DNA from: Hymenobacter psychrophilus
Lineage (GTDB): Bacteria > Bacteroidota > Bacteroidia > Cytophagales > Hymenobacteraceae
Assembly: GCF_900107135.1 (NCBI RefSeq)
Contig: NZ_FNOV01000009.1
Span: 25,130 to 89,129, forward strand
Length of the DNA stretch: 64,000 nucleotides
Reading direction: 5' to 3'
This document shows positions 1 to 8,662 of this stretch, piece by piece; the stretch's first letter is position 1; each line of letters starts with the position of its first letter. A model generated the notes under the pieces. That model was not told the origin of the DNA. It did no database searches and saw only the letters and a list, made by a program, of their open reading frames with translations. Position numbers and translations under genes: made by a program.

Positions 1-610
1 GCCCCACTGTGAGGCGGTCGAAGAAGATGCCGCCCACGCCCCTGGTTTCCTGGCGGTGCGGCAGGTAGAAGTACTCGTCGGCCCACTGCTTGAAGCGCGG
101 GTAGTAGCCGGTATCGTGCCGGTCGCACACCTGCCTGATTTGGGTGTGAAACCAGCGGGCCTGGGCCTCGTCCACGTAGATGGGCGTCAGGTCCAGCCCG
201 CCCCCAAACCAGGTTTCGCCGTTGCCGGCCTCAAAGTAGCGCACGTTCATGTGCGAGATGGGCACCCGTGGGCTGTGCGGGTGCTGCACCACGCTCACGC
301 CGGTGGCGAAGTAGGCCGGGTCGGGCAGCAGCAGCTGGCGGGCGGCGGCCTCGCCCAGCCGCCCCGCAACGGCCGAGAAGTTCACGCCGCCCTTTTCCAG
401 CACGTCGCCCTGGCCGATAACGCGGGTGAAGCCCCCGCCGCCGCTCGCGTGCGTCCAGGCTTCTTCCTGAAAAGTGGCCCCGCCGTCGGCATTTTCCAGC
501 TGGCGGCACAGCCAGCGCTGAAAGTCGCGCATCCACGCCTCAACAGTCGCGCGGGCCGGGGTGGTATTTGTGGGGGATGCAGGATTGGTAAGGGAAGCAG
601 GAGTTGCCAT
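1..610 (-). CDS. hemF: Oxygen-dependent coproporphyrinogen III oxidase (3' end outside window)
   Basis: This enzyme oxidatively decarboxylates coproporphyrinogen III to protoporphyrinogen IX in cytoplasmic heme synthesis. About 203 N-terminal residues of a family usually near 300 are visible; the rest lies beyond base 1. The reading frame from the ATG at 610 gives the family signature VSVVQHPHSPRVPISHMNVR around residues 100-120, followed by ETWFGGGLDLTPIYVDE. The first 20 residues (TPASLTNPASPTNTTPA) are a low-complexity extension. It lies 61 bp downstream of the stress-protein gene and on the same strand as the cbb3 oxidase locus, so it may be co-expressed with an oxidase that needs heme; that link is inferred. 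Identity is secure from the signature. Confidence 0.9.
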   Translation of the reverse strand, partial: MATPASLTNPASPTNTTPARATVEAWMRDFQRWLCRQLENADGGATFQEEAWTHASGGGGFTRVIGQGDVLEKGGVNFSAVAGRLGEAAARQLLLPDPAYFATGVSVVQHPHSPRVPISHMNVRYFEAGNGETWFGGGLDLTPIYVDEAQARWFHTQIRQVCDRHDTGYYPRFKQWADEYFYLPHRQETRGVGGIFFDRLTVG

Positions 611-671
611 CGGGTAGGGGTGTTTAGGCGGCGGAGTTACGGGCCGGGCAGGTTCGCCATGCACTGCTGCG

Positions 672-1598
672 CTACGATTGGGCGGTCAGTTCTTCGATTG
701 CAGCCAGGGTGCGGGGGGTGGGGGCGGCACGTGCGGCGCACTGGTCGCAGCAGGGGCGCGGCGCGGCGGGCGCGGCGGTGGGTAGTACAAGCACCGGAAT
801 GCGGGTGTGGTAGGCGCGGGTGGCCGTGTAGCATCCGTCGAAGTAGCGCAGTAGCTCGGCCTGGCTAGCGGGCGCGATGAGCAGCAATTGCGCCTGCATG
901 CGGGCGCAGAAGTCGCTGGTTCCTTCCAGCGGGGCATCATCTTCGAGCAAATGGCCTGTTACGTTGGGCCAGGTAAGCTGGGCGGTAGCGCGGGCCAGGG
1001 CCAGCTTCAAAGCCCGGCGGCGGCTCCGCTCTTGGGGCGCGTAGAACTGCACCAGCTCCATCGGGGCCGGGAAGGCCCCGGCCAGGGCCGAAGCGCGGGG
1101 CAGCACGGCCAGCGGTAGCGTACTGAAATCGGCCGAGAATACCAGCCGATTGGGCAGTGGGCGGCGGCCCGGCGGCACCAGCAGCAGCGGGCAATTAACC
1201 AGCGCGCGGATGGCGGCGGCGTGGTTGCCAGGGGCTTCTTCGCGGCCGCAGTCCACATGTTCCAAGCCCATCACCAGCATATCGGCCCCGCAGCGGGCGG
1301 CTTCGGCGCGGGCGTGGTCGTGGAGGCAGCCGCTGAGCACGCGGTAGCTGTAGCGGATGCGGCGGCCGTCCTGGCGGGTGAGCTGCTGGTAGCGCAGGCG
1401 CTCCACCAGGCCGCGCAGGCGCTGCTCTTCGGCCGCCAGCCCGGCGGCCGTGGCCGCGTCGGGCAGCGGCGCGGTGGGGGCGGGGTGGCAGTAGAGCAGC
1501 ACGATTTCGGCCGGCCAGCGCACGGCCAGCTTGTTAGCGTAGGCAAGGGTGTGTTCGGTGGCGGCCGTATGGTCGAGCGAAACGAGCAGAGTTTTCAT
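672..1598 (-). CDS. Universal stress protein, tandem UspA-type domains
   Basis: The N-terminus KTLLVSLDHTAATEHTLAYA is typical of UspA-fold proteins, and at 308 residues the length fits two fused domains (about 1-145 and 150-285). The ATP-binding loop at the end of the first domain is degenerate: the region after DMLVMGLEH has no clear G-x2-G-x9-G(S/T) series, so nucleotide binding is doubtful. The C-terminal tail has a CCxxC cluster (CCDQC) that could bind metal. Such proteins are often found beside cbb3 oxidase loci and respond to redox or energy stress; here it lies between the TauE/SafE permease gene and hemF on the same strand. The exact role cannot be read from sequence. Confidence 0.8.
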   Translation of the reverse strand: MKTLLVSLDHTAATEHTLAYANKLAVRWPAEIVLLYCHPAPTAPLPDAATAAGLAAEEQRLRGLVERLRYQQLTRQDGRRIRYSYRVLSGCLHDHARAEAARCGADMLVMGLEHVDCGREEAPGNHAAAIRALVNCPLLLVPPGRRPLPNRLVFSADFSTLPLAVLPRASALAGAFPAPMELVQFYAPQERSRRRALKLALARATAQLTWPNVTGHLLEDDAPLEGTSDFCARMQAQLLLIAPASQAELLRYFDGCYTATRAYHTRIPVLVLPTAAPAAPRPCCDQCAARAAPTPRTLAAIEELTAQS

Positions 1599-1753
1599 GG
1601 AGAGAGGTTGATTGGAGAATGGCTTCGTTCTGAGTGGACCTCACCTCCGGCCCTATCTCTTCAAAAGAGGAGGAGCCTGACAAGAAGGCTGTTAGTGAAA
1701 AGTGAGGTTGAATACTTGTGAAAATGTTGCGTTACGAGGTTGCCGGAGCTGCC

Positions 1754-2473
1754 TCAGTGGCAGAGCGTGACGGTGGTGGCAGGCCGTCCGGTCGTGACCG
1801 TGGTGGCGGGTAGTTGCGGGCTCAGGTAAGGAACGCCCAAGCCCAGGCCGCGCAGGACAAACAGGGCAGCCAGCCCCAGCGCCAGCACCGGCACGGCCCG
1901 CCGCAGCCGCCCGCGCCACACCAGCGGCACGAGTTGCCCGGTAAGCGAGAGGGCCAGCATCAGCGGCAGCGTGCCCAGCCCGAACAGGGCCATATAGGCG
2001 GCACCGCCCGCCATACCGGGGGCACTGAGGGCGCCAGCCAGCGCCAGGTATACCAAGCCGCAAGGCAGCAGACCGTTGAGCACACCGGTAGTGTAAAGCG
2101 CGCCGAGCGTGGGCTGCTGGTAGAAATAAGCCAGCCGGTTTTTCACCTGAGCCAGCACTGGCGCGAGGCCCAGCGCCCCGGCAGTGCGGCCCAGGTAGCG
2201 CTCGGGGGTGGCAACCAAAACCAGAATCAGCAGGCCCGAAAGCAGCGACAGGCTTTGCTGCCAGCCGGCCAGTTGCAGGCCCTGCCCCAGCCCCCCGGCC
2301 ACCGCCCCCAGGGTAGCATAGGTAGTCACGCGACCCAGGTTGTAGAGCACCCGCCCCAGCACGTAGCGCCCACGCGGCTGCCCCGCGCCGGGCAACGCCA
2401 GCGCAATGGCTCCGCACATGCCCACGCAGTGGAAGCTGCCAATTAACCCGAATAAAAAACCGGCCCAGAGCAT
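1754..2473 (-). CDS. TauE/SafE-type membrane permease of the cbb3 locus
   Basis: A 239-residue polytopic inner-membrane protein beginning MLWAGFLFGLIGSFHCVGMCG. The GSFHCVGMCG motif is characteristic of the TauE/SafE group (also annotated as DsbD-like or cytochrome biogenesis permeases) commonly found at the end of ccoNOQP-ccoGHIS loci. Around six hydrophobic segments are visible. A longer open frame extends to 2635, but those extra residues come from an intergenic repeat, so I start at 2473. It follows ccoH on the same strand. A role in metal or thiol handling during oxidase assembly is suggested by context only. The C-terminus ends with short Thr/Val-rich repeats (TTVTTGRPATTVT). Confidence 0.83.
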   Translation of the reverse strand: MLWAGFLFGLIGSFHCVGMCGAIALALPGAGQPRGRYVLGRVLYNLGRVTTYATLGAVAGGLGQGLQLAGWQQSLSLLSGLLILVLVATPERYLGRTAGALGLAPVLAQVKNRLAYFYQQPTLGALYTTGVLNGLLPCGLVYLALAGALSAPGMAGGAAYMALFGLGTLPLMLALSLTGQLVPLVWRGRLRRAVPVLALGLAALFVLRGLGLGVPYLSPQLPATTVTTGRPATTVTLCH

Positions 2474-2513
2474 GCGGTGAGGTGGTGAAGTAATGGGGGA
2501 GATAGTGATGGGG

Positions 2514-2625
2514 ATGTCATGCTGAGCTTGCCGAAGCATCTCTACTGCTTCGTTGCGGTCGTCAGGATTAGCAGAGCGGTAGAGATACTTCAACTGCGCG
2601 GACGCCAGATGAAGCATGACCGTTC
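2514..2625. repeat. Imperfect dispersed palindrome
   Basis: The arms read approximately TCATGCTGAGCTTGCCGAAG on the left and, inverted, CAGATGAAGCATGACC on the right. It fills the spacer between the ccoH-like and TauE/SafE genes. It is related to the elements at 47848 and 49981, which share the TCATGCTGAGC core. Confidence 0.6.
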
Positions 2626-2641
2626 TTTCGGCCAAGTAGCC

Positions 2642-3109
2642 CTATTCCTCAATCGACAGCACTTCTTCCAGGAAATAGGGCTGGTTGTTGGCGGTGAATT
2701 CGATCCGCAAACGCCATAGGCCGGGCGCCAGGCGGCCGGTGTTGAGCTGCTGGCGGGCCGGCTCGCCGGTAGGCTGGAAGGGCAGCGTGAAATCGAGCTG
2801 CTGGTTGGAGGGGCGGAAGAACTGCAGCGTGCCTTGCACGTTCTGGCCGCGCAAAGAAGCGGGCAGCTCCAGCGTGAGGCGGTGGGTGGCCGCGTCCAGC
2901 GCTACCTGCACCGGGGCGGGCAGGGCGTTGGCGCGGGCCACGGCCTCCATACGCTGGCCGTGGCGCAGCTCCTGCTGGTAATAGTCGGCACTCACCAAAT
3001 CTACGCTCGTGCGCATGGCCTGCTGCACCATATAGCCGATGTAGCCGGCAAACAGCACAAACGTGGCAATGATGTAGTAAGGCCAGTAGGAGGTTTTGGG
3101 CGGGGTCAT
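2642..3109 (-). CDS. ccoH: FixH/CcoH family oxidase assembly protein
   Basis: A 155-residue protein with one N-terminal membrane helix (about residues 9-29, YYIIATFVLFAGYIGYMVQQ) followed by a periplasmic domain rich in beta strands. The motif SADYYQQEL after the helix is the conserved D-Y-Y-x-x-x-L element of FixH proteins. FixH/CcoH helps assemble or stabilise the cbb3 oxidase. Position fits: immediately downstream of ccoG on the same strand, with a repeat-bearing spacer of about 110 bp. Length agrees with the family (about 150-170). Confidence 0.82.
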   Translation of the reverse strand: MTPPKTSYWPYYIIATFVLFAGYIGYMVQQAMRTSVDLVSADYYQQELRHGQRMEAVARANALPAPVQVALDAATHRLTLELPASLRGQNVQGTLQFFRPSNQQLDFTLPFQPTGEPARQQLNTGRLAPGLWRLRIEFTANNQPYFLEEVLSIEE

Positions 3110-3111
3110 TG

Positions 3112-3221
3112 GAGAAGCTGGGAGTTAGAAGCTAGAATCGAATGGAGTAATGCGCGTGAAACACGAACCGAAATGGAAGTAGAAACAGGCCCTACTGAAT
3201 AGGCTTTCTGATTCTAGCTCC
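3112..3221. repeat. Heptad-periodic spacer with short inverted arms
   Basis: The spacer between ccoG and ccoH starts with a run of period about 7 (GAAGCTG GGAGTTA GAAGCTA) and ends with the partly complementary GATTCTAGCTCC at 3210-3221. The same word family recurs at 46200-46343. Confidence 0.5.
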
Positions 3222-3222
3222 T

Positions 3223-4641
3223 TTAGTGAAGCACCGGCCCTAAAAACTTGGTGCTGGTTTCGGCGATGAGCTCGTTGCCGCTGTAGATGCCGATGCGTAG
3301 GGCCTGGTTGGTTTCGTGCAGGGCAGCGCGGGGTAGCTCCACGAAAAACACGCTTTCGGTGAAGCCCTGGGCGGGCAGGTGCAGGCCGGTTTCGGGGGCG
3401 CCCACCACCGTGAGCGTGCCACCGGCCGGTTCCAGCACCCGCAGCGAAATGGGGTAGGGCTGGTTGGTTTTGTTGATGACGGAGATGTTGTAGAGGTTGC
3501 GGATGGTGCCCTGCTCGGTTTTTTGGTAGCGCTGGCCCGGCGTGCGCAGTACGGTGGCGGCCACGTTGGAGCGCGACAACAGCAGGACGCCCAGCACCAG
3601 CATCAACACGCCCAGCATGCCCGAAAGCGCCTTCATGCGGCCCGTGAGGCGGAACTTGCTGCCCCGGGTAATGTCGTTTTCCGAGGCGTGGCGGATGAGG
3701 TTGGGCGGCAGATTCACCAGCTCCATAATGTTGTTGCAGGCGTCGATGCAGGCGGTGCAGTTGGTGCATTCGAGCTGCTGGGCACCGTTGCGGATGTCGA
3801 TGCCGGTGGGGCACACCTGCACGCACTGGTGGCAGTCGATGCAGTCGCCGGCGGTGCGGTCCTGGTTTTTGCGCAGCTTCTCGCGGGGCTCGCCGCGCTG
3901 GTAATCGTAGGCCACCACCAGGCTATCCTTATCCAGCAAAACGCCCTGCAGGCGGCCATAGGGGCAGGCAATGGTGCAGACCTGCTCGCGGAACCGGGCA
4001 AATACCGCGTAGAAAACCCCGGTAAACAGCACCATCGACGACAGGCCGCCCAAGTGCGCGTTCAGCGGGTCGGTGACAATCTTCACCAGCGCCTCGGTAC
4101 CGATGATGTAGGCCAGGAAGGTGTTGGCAATCAGAAACGACAGCACCAGGAAGATGACGTGCTTGGCCGTTTTGCGCCATAGCTTGTCCCAGTCCAGCGC
4201 GCGGTGGTCGAGGGCTTTCTGCTGGGGCGCGTCGCCCTCAATCCAGTACTCGATGCGCCGGAATACCATCTCCATGAAGATGGTCTGGGGGCAGACCCAG
4301 CCGCAGAACACCCGCCCGTACACGATGGTGAACAGGTAAATAAACAGGATAAAGGACATGGCCGCTAGCAGCAGGATGAAGAAATCCTGGGGCCAGAAGA
4401 TCTGTCCGAAGATGATGAACTTCCGGGCCGGGAAGTTGAGCATGAGCACCGGCAAGCCCTTAATGCGCAGCCAGGGGCCGGCAAACAGCAACGCCAGCAG
4501 CCCGTAGCTAATCCACTTGCGGGCCTCGTAGAGGCGGCCGCTGGGCTTCTTGGGGTACAGCCACACGCGCTTGCCCTCGGCATCCACCGTCGAGATGGTG
4601 TCGCGAAACGAGTCGTTGGGCTGATAGGGGGCGGTGGGCAT
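3223..4641 (-). CDS. ccoG: Cytochrome c oxidase accessory protein CcoG (FixG/RdxA), polyferredoxin
   Basis: A membrane-bound 4Fe-4S protein required for making cbb3 oxidase and implicated in copper reduction during assembly. Seen: the N-terminal membrane part with VFCGWVCPQTIFMEM, the CTIACPYGRLQG motif, two classic clusters CIDCHQCVQVCPTGIDIRNG and CTNCTACIDACNNIM, and a C-terminal immunoglobulin-like domain after the last helix. With the start at 4641 the product is 472 residues, normal for the family; the open frame runs on to 4677 but those residues have no family resemblance. It lies between ccoP and ccoH, the usual order in Bacteroidota. Confidence 0.95.
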   Translation of the reverse strand: MPTAPYQPNDSFRDTISTVDAEGKRVWLYPKKPSGRLYEARKWISYGLLALLFAGPWLRIKGLPVLMLNFPARKFIIFGQIFWPQDFFILLLAAMSFILFIYLFTIVYGRVFCGWVCPQTIFMEMVFRRIEYWIEGDAPQQKALDHRALDWDKLWRKTAKHVIFLVLSFLIANTFLAYIIGTEALVKIVTDPLNAHLGGLSSMVLFTGVFYAVFARFREQVCTIACPYGRLQGVLLDKDSLVVAYDYQRGEPREKLRKNQDRTAGDCIDCHQCVQVCPTGIDIRNGAQQLECTNCTACIDACNNIMELVNLPPNLIRHASENDITRGSKFRLTGRMKALSGMLGVLMLVLGVLLLSRSNVAATVLRTPGQRYQKTEQGTIRNLYNISVINKTNQPYPISLRVLEPAGGTLTVVGAPETGLHLPAQGFTESVFFVELPRAALHETNQALRIGIYSGNELIAETSTKFLGPVLH

Positions 4642-4731
4642 GAGGAGAATGGGTAAGGGGCATAAGAGGAATGGCACGCAACACGACTGTTCTGCTCAGC
4701 ATGACGGTTCTCGTAATCCGTTATTTTCGCC

Positions 4732-5646
4732 CTACTTAGCGGCAATAGGCTGGCCCGCCGGCGCTTCCTTCTCGCCCTGGAGCTCCTTGGGGTTGGCTGG
4801 GTTGGTGCCGTGCAACGACCCGATGTAGGAAGCCACCTGCAGAATCTGCTTGCCCGAGAGCTTGCCCTTCCAGGCCACCATGCCTTTGCTGGTTACGCCG
4901 AACTTGATGGTTTTATACACGTGGTTGATTTCGCCGCCGTGCAGCCAGTAGTCGTCGGTGAGGTTGGGGCCTACTTTGCCTTCGCCTTCGGTGCCGTGGC
5001 AGGCGGCGCAGTTGGTGGCGAACAGGGCCTTACCGGCGTCCAGGTCGGGGCCCGCGGTGAGGGCCGTGTAGGTGGTGAGCTTGTTGGGGTCGCTGTCGTC
5101 GGCCGAAACCAGTAGGGCGGCCTGCTGCATCTCGGTTTCGTACTCAGCCAGCTGCAGGTCGCCGGTATCGGTGACGTGGTAGAACACCATGTAGCCAACG
5201 GCAAACACGATGGTGAAGTAGAAGCCGTACTTCCACCACGGTGGCAGGTCGTTGTCGAACTCGGTGATGCCGTCGTAATTGTGGTCCATCAGCTCGTCCT
5301 TGTATTGGCCGGTTATCAGGGCAGCGTCGCCGACGAGCAGGCCCAGCGCCTTGCCGCTCCAGCTGTCGTGCACCGTGGGCAGGTTGTAGAGGGCGCGCAG
5401 CTGGGGCTTCATCTTGACAACAATCAGCACGAAGAGCAGGCCGAATATCAGCAGCACCAGCGCCAGCGTAGCCAGCAGAAACCAGAACAGCATCAGATGG
5501 CTGCCCGAAGCCGCGGCGGTCGGGGCGGCGGCGGCAGCATCAGCGGCAGCGGCGGCCAGCGCGGCATCCTGGGCAACGGCCGCCAGGGTGGGGGCCAGAA
5601 GGGCAGCCGGCAGTAGCGCCCGGCGGAGCGAAAAGAGCGTTAGCAT
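4732..5646 (-). CDS. ccoP: cbb3-type cytochrome c oxidase, diheme-like subunit CcoP (one CxxCH seen)
   Basis: This membrane-anchored c-type cytochrome passes electrons to the CcoNO core. The 304-residue product has a Sec-like N-terminus, a membrane helix (about 50-75), and the CcoP signature DNDLPPWWKYGFYFTIVF near residue 120, followed by a cytochrome c domain with CAACH near residue 212 and a downstream Met (MVAWKGKLS) as likely axial ligand. Proteobacterial CcoP carries two c hemes; only one CxxCH is present here. Its ATG at 5646 overlaps the upstream small gene by 7 bp, which points to translational coupling. A frame upstream of 5646 is open but is the shadow of that gene. Confidence 0.93.
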   Translation of the reverse strand: MLTLFSLRRALLPAALLAPTLAAVAQDAALAAAAADAAAAAPTAAASGSHLMLFWFLLATLALVLLIFGLLFVLIVVKMKPQLRALYNLPTVHDSWSGKALGLLVGDAALITGQYKDELMDHNYDGITEFDNDLPPWWKYGFYFTIVFAVGYMVFYHVTDTGDLQLAEYETEMQQAALLVSADDSDPNKLTTYTALTAGPDLDAGKALFATNCAACHGTEGEGKVGPNLTDDYWLHGGEINHVYKTIKFGVTSKGMVAWKGKLSGKQILQVASYIGSLHGTNPANPKELQGEKEAPAGQPIAAK

Positions 5647-6035
5647 AAAACAGATTCCTCGACTTCGAATGAATGAACGGGCACAGCGGCCGGAGCCGGC
5701 TGGGCCACTACCGGAGTAGCCTCGGCGGCCACCACCACGGCCGGGGCACTGGCCGGGGCACTGGCCGGGGCGCTGGCCGGGGCCGCTTCGGTCCCGGCCT
5801 GTTCGGCCGACCAGCGCATGGCCGAGGCAGCCGAGCCGACGGTCATGATGAGCATGATGCCCACAATGCCGATGCCGGCGAGCAGCAGCCATAGCAATGG
5901 GTTGGGGCCATCGGCCGTGGCGGCCGGCGCGGCCGCGGCCGTTTGGGCGGTGGCGCGTAGCGTGGCCAATAGTCCGGCGGCCAGCAGCAGCGCGCAGCGA
6001 GGCCCGGCAGCGGTAATAAGCGGGCAGGTTACCAT
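5640..6035 (-). CDS. Small Ala/Pro-rich membrane protein between ccoQ and ccoP
   Basis: No family recognised. The 131-residue product has a signal-like N-terminus ending near ATAQ (residue 31), one strong helix (LLWLLLAGIGIVGIMLIMTVG, about 46-66), then an Ala/Pro/Val-rich tail made partly of (A)SAP repeats. The repeat is also visible in DNA as 12-bp units at about 5743-5783. It overlaps ccoQ by 7 bp and ccoP by 7 bp, so it sits inside the oxidase operon as a fully coupled cistron. An accessory subunit or assembly helper of the oxidase is a reasonable guess from context only. Confidence 0.75.
   Translation of the reverse strand: MVTCPLITAAGPRCALLLAAGLLATLRATAQTAAAAPAATADGPNPLLWLLLAGIGIVGIMLIMTVGSAASAMRWSAEQAGTEAAPASAPASAPASAPAVVVAAEATPVVAQPAPAAVPVHSFEVEESVLC
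5743..5783. repeat. 12-bp tandem repeat inside a coding region
   Basis: Three to four near-identical copies of a 12-bp unit (GGCCGGGGCACT type) encode Ser-Ala-Pro-Ala repeats in the small protein between ccoQ and ccoP. Units differ by single bases. Copy number could vary in frame between strains. Confidence 0.75.
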
Positions 6036-6250
6036 AGCTTGGAGTCGTAAAGGGCGGCGCCTTCGGCCTCGTCGGTGGCGGCGTCGGCCGCGTCGGGGCG
6101 CAGGGGCATCTGGCTCATCTCGTGCAGGTGCTGGCGGTTGGCAATGAACACGTACACGATTAGGCCAAGGAAAAACAGGAAGAATATGCCGAACGAGATG
6201 AGCGGGTATATCTCGATGCCGGCAATCGAACGCAACACTTCTTTATGCAT
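6029..6250 (-). CDS. ccoQ: cbb3 oxidase small subunit CcoQ-like
   Basis: A 73-residue protein with one central membrane helix (about 17-36: LISFGIFFLFFLGLIVYVFI) followed by a short cytoplasmic tail with acidic residues. Length, topology and position directly after the fused ccoNO gene match CcoQ, which stabilises the oxidase complex. Sequence conservation in this family is low, so the assignment rests mainly on size, topology and place. Its stop overlaps the start of the next gene by 7 bp. Confidence 0.8.
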   Translation of the reverse strand: MHKEVLRSIAGIEIYPLISFGIFFLFFLGLIVYVFIANRQHLHEMSQMPLRPDAADAATDEAEGAALYDSKLW

Positions 6251-6373
6251 GACGAAGGGGGGCTGGGGGGTGGGGAGTCCGGATAATTAAGGGAGTAGGA
6301 AACCGGGAGTCGGGGGCCGAAGCGCACCTTGTGGGGGCTCCGGCCGCCAGCCCGGCCGATGGGCCGGTCCGGT

Positions 6374-8581
6374 CTACTGGCCGGCCGTTTCGACGGCGGG
6401 CTTCACCTTGATGTCGGTGCCAAGGCGTTGCAGGTAGGCAATCAGCGCCACAATCTCCTTGTCCGATTTCACGTCGATGTCCTCTTTCTTCAGGTCGGCC
6501 GCAATCTGGTCGGCCTGGCGGCGGGCATCGGCCTCGGCCTGCTGGTCGTAGCCGGCGCGGTAGGGCGTGCCCAGCTGCTGCAACACCCGGATTTTGGCCG
6601 GCAGCTCCGCGTAGTCCGTCTCGTTATCAAACAGCCACGGGTAGGGCGGCATAATGGAGCCGGGCGACATGCTGGTGGGGTCGAGCATATGGTTGTAGTG
6701 CCACGAGTGCGGGTATTTGCCGCCGACGCGGTGCAGGTCGGGGCCAGTGCGCTTGCTGCCCCACAGGAAGGGCCGGTCGTACACAAACTCGCCGGCCTTG
6801 CTGTACTCGCCGTAACGCTCGGTTTCGGAGCGGAACGGGCGCACCATCTGGGTGTGGCAGTTCGAGCAGCCTTCCTTGATGTACAGGTCTCGGCCCTGCA
6901 ATTCGAGCGCCGAGTACGGCTTCACGGCTGCAATGGTAGGCACGTTGCTCTTGATGAGGAAGGTGGGCACCATCTCCACAGCCCCGCCGATGGCAATGGC
7001 TACCGTGGCCCAAATGGCTAGCTGGAAAGGCCGCCGCTCAATCCAGCGGTGCCAGTGGCCTTCGTTGATGTGCGGGTCTTCGGAAGCGGGCAGCAGCGGG
7101 GCGGCAGTGGCTTTCTCTTCGGCCAGCAGCGAGCCGGCTTTGGCGGTCTTCACCAGGTTGTACACCATCAGGAACACGCCGCTCAGGTACAGGACGCCAC
7201 CGATGCCGCGCAGGTAATACATGGGCACCAGCTGCAGCACGGTTTCGAGGAAGTTGGGGTACTGCAGCATCCCCTCGGCGTTGAACTGCTTCCACATCAG
7301 GCCCTGCGTAAAGCCGGCCCAGTACATCGGAATGGCATAAAACAGGATGCCCAGCGTGCCAATCAGGAAGTGAGCATTAGCCAGCTTCTTCGAGTACAGC
7401 GGCGTGCGGTAGAGGCGCGGCCACAGCCAGTAGAGCATGGCGAAGGTCAGGAAACCGTTCCAGCCCAAAGCGCCTACGTGAACGTGCGCTACAATCCAGT
7501 CGGTAAAGTGGGCAATGGCGTTTACGTTTTTCAGGCTCAGCATCGGGCCTTCGAAAGTGGCCATGCCGTAGGCCGTAATGGCCACCACTAGAAACTTAAG
7601 CACCGGCTCCTCGCGCACCTTGTCCCAGGCCCCGCGCAGCGTCAGCAGGCCGTTAATCATGCCGCCCCAGCTGGGCGCAATCAGCATAATGGAGAAGGCC
7701 ACGCCCAGGCTTTGCGCCCAGTCGGGCAGCGAGGTGTAGAGCAGGTGGTGGGGTCCGGCCCAGATGTAGATGAAAATCAAGGACCAGAAGTGAATGATAC
7801 TCAGCCGGTACGAGTACACCGGCCGGCCGGCGGCCTTGGGCAGGAAGTAGTACATCAGGCCCAGGTAGGGCGTGGTCAGGAAGAAAGCCACCGCGTTGTG
7901 GCCGTACCACCACTGCACCAGCGCATCCTGCACCCCGGCGTAGGCCGAGTAGCTTTTCATGAAGCTCACGGGCACGGCCGCCGAGTTGACGATGTGTAGC
8001 ACCGCTACCGTTATAAACGTGGCGATGTAGAACCAGATGCCCACGTACAGGTGCCGCTCGCGCCGCTTGGCAATGGTGCCGAACATGTTCCAGCCGAACA
8101 CCACCCAGATAATGGTAATCAGGATGTCGATGGGCCACTCCAGCTCGGCGTATTCCTTACTGGTGGTGAAGCCCATGGGCAGCGAGATGAGCGCGCTCAG
8201 AATAACGAGCTGCCAGCCCCAGAAGTGAATTTTACTCAGGGCTTTGGAGTACATCGGCGTTTTGCACAGGCGTTGCAGCGAGTAGTAAACGCCCATGAAA
8301 ATACCGTTGCCCACGAAGGCGAAAATCACGGCGTTGGTGTGCAGCGGCCGGATGCGCCCGAAGGTGGTAAAGGACGTGTGCAGGTTGACATCGGGTTGGG
8401 CCAGCTGGAACGCAGCCATGATGCCCACCAGCATCCCGGCAATGCCCCAGAACACCGTGGCCACGCCAAAGTCGCGGACAATCCGGTTATCGTAAAAGAA
8501 GGTGTCCAGGGCCCGTGCCTGGTCGGGCTGAACCAGGACGGAGTCGGACGCGGCCGGCGGTAGCGGAGTTGCGGCTTGCAT
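6374..8581 (-). CDS. ccoN: Fused cbb3-type cytochrome c oxidase subunits I and II (CcoN-CcoO)
   Basis: A 735-residue fusion that forms the oxygen-reducing core and its first c-type cytochrome. Residues about 25-480 are the heme-copper oxidase subunit I, with the helices and His-rich loops expected (for example WWYGHNAVAFFLTTPYLG, AGPHHLLYTSLPDWAQ, and VAHVHVGALGWNG). Residues about 505-735 are CcoO, with LYIKEGCSNCHTQMVRP (heme c attachment near residue 571) and HNHMLDPTSMSPGSIMPPYPWL-like sequence carrying the axial Met region. Separate ccoN and ccoO genes are usual in Proteobacteria; the fusion is typical of Bacteroidota. It is followed by ccoQ after about 120 bp and preceded by a 280-bp repeat-bearing spacer. 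Confidence 0.95.
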   Translation of the reverse strand: MQAATPLPPAASDSVLVQPDQARALDTFFYDNRIVRDFGVATVFWGIAGMLVGIMAAFQLAQPDVNLHTSFTTFGRIRPLHTNAVIFAFVGNGIFMGVYYSLQRLCKTPMYSKALSKIHFWGWQLVILSALISLPMGFTTSKEYAELEWPIDILITIIWVVFGWNMFGTIAKRRERHLYVGIWFYIATFITVAVLHIVNSAAVPVSFMKSYSAYAGVQDALVQWWYGHNAVAFFLTTPYLGLMYYFLPKAAGRPVYSYRLSIIHFWSLIFIYIWAGPHHLLYTSLPDWAQSLGVAFSIMLIAPSWGGMINGLLTLRGAWDKVREEPVLKFLVVAITAYGMATFEGPMLSLKNVNAIAHFTDWIVAHVHVGALGWNGFLTFAMLYWLWPRLYRTPLYSKKLANAHFLIGTLGILFYAIPMYWAGFTQGLMWKQFNAEGMLQYPNFLETVLQLVPMYYLRGIGGVLYLSGVFLMVYNLVKTAKAGSLLAEEKATAAPLLPASEDPHINEGHWHRWIERRPFQLAIWATVAIAIGGAVEMVPTFLIKSNVPTIAAVKPYSALELQGRDLYIKEGCSNCHTQMVRPFRSETERYGEYSKAGEFVYDRPFLWGSKRTGPDLHRVGGKYPHSWHYNHMLDPTSMSPGSIMPPYPWLFDNETDYAELPAKIRVLQQLGTPYRAGYDQQAEADARRQADQIAADLKKEDIDVKSDKEIVALIAYLQRLGTDIKVKPAVETAGQ

Positions 8582-8662
8582 TTAGGGGACTGACTAAGTA
8601 GAGAATGTCCCAAAGGTCCCCTATGCCCTTTCCCGGTAGCATGACGCCGGTTAGCTGCCCGC

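Noticed and set aside
2474..2635. N-terminal extension of the TauE/SafE protein by 54 residues
   Set aside because: The extension is encoded by the dispersed repeat at 2514-2625 and the family begins at the Met at 2473.
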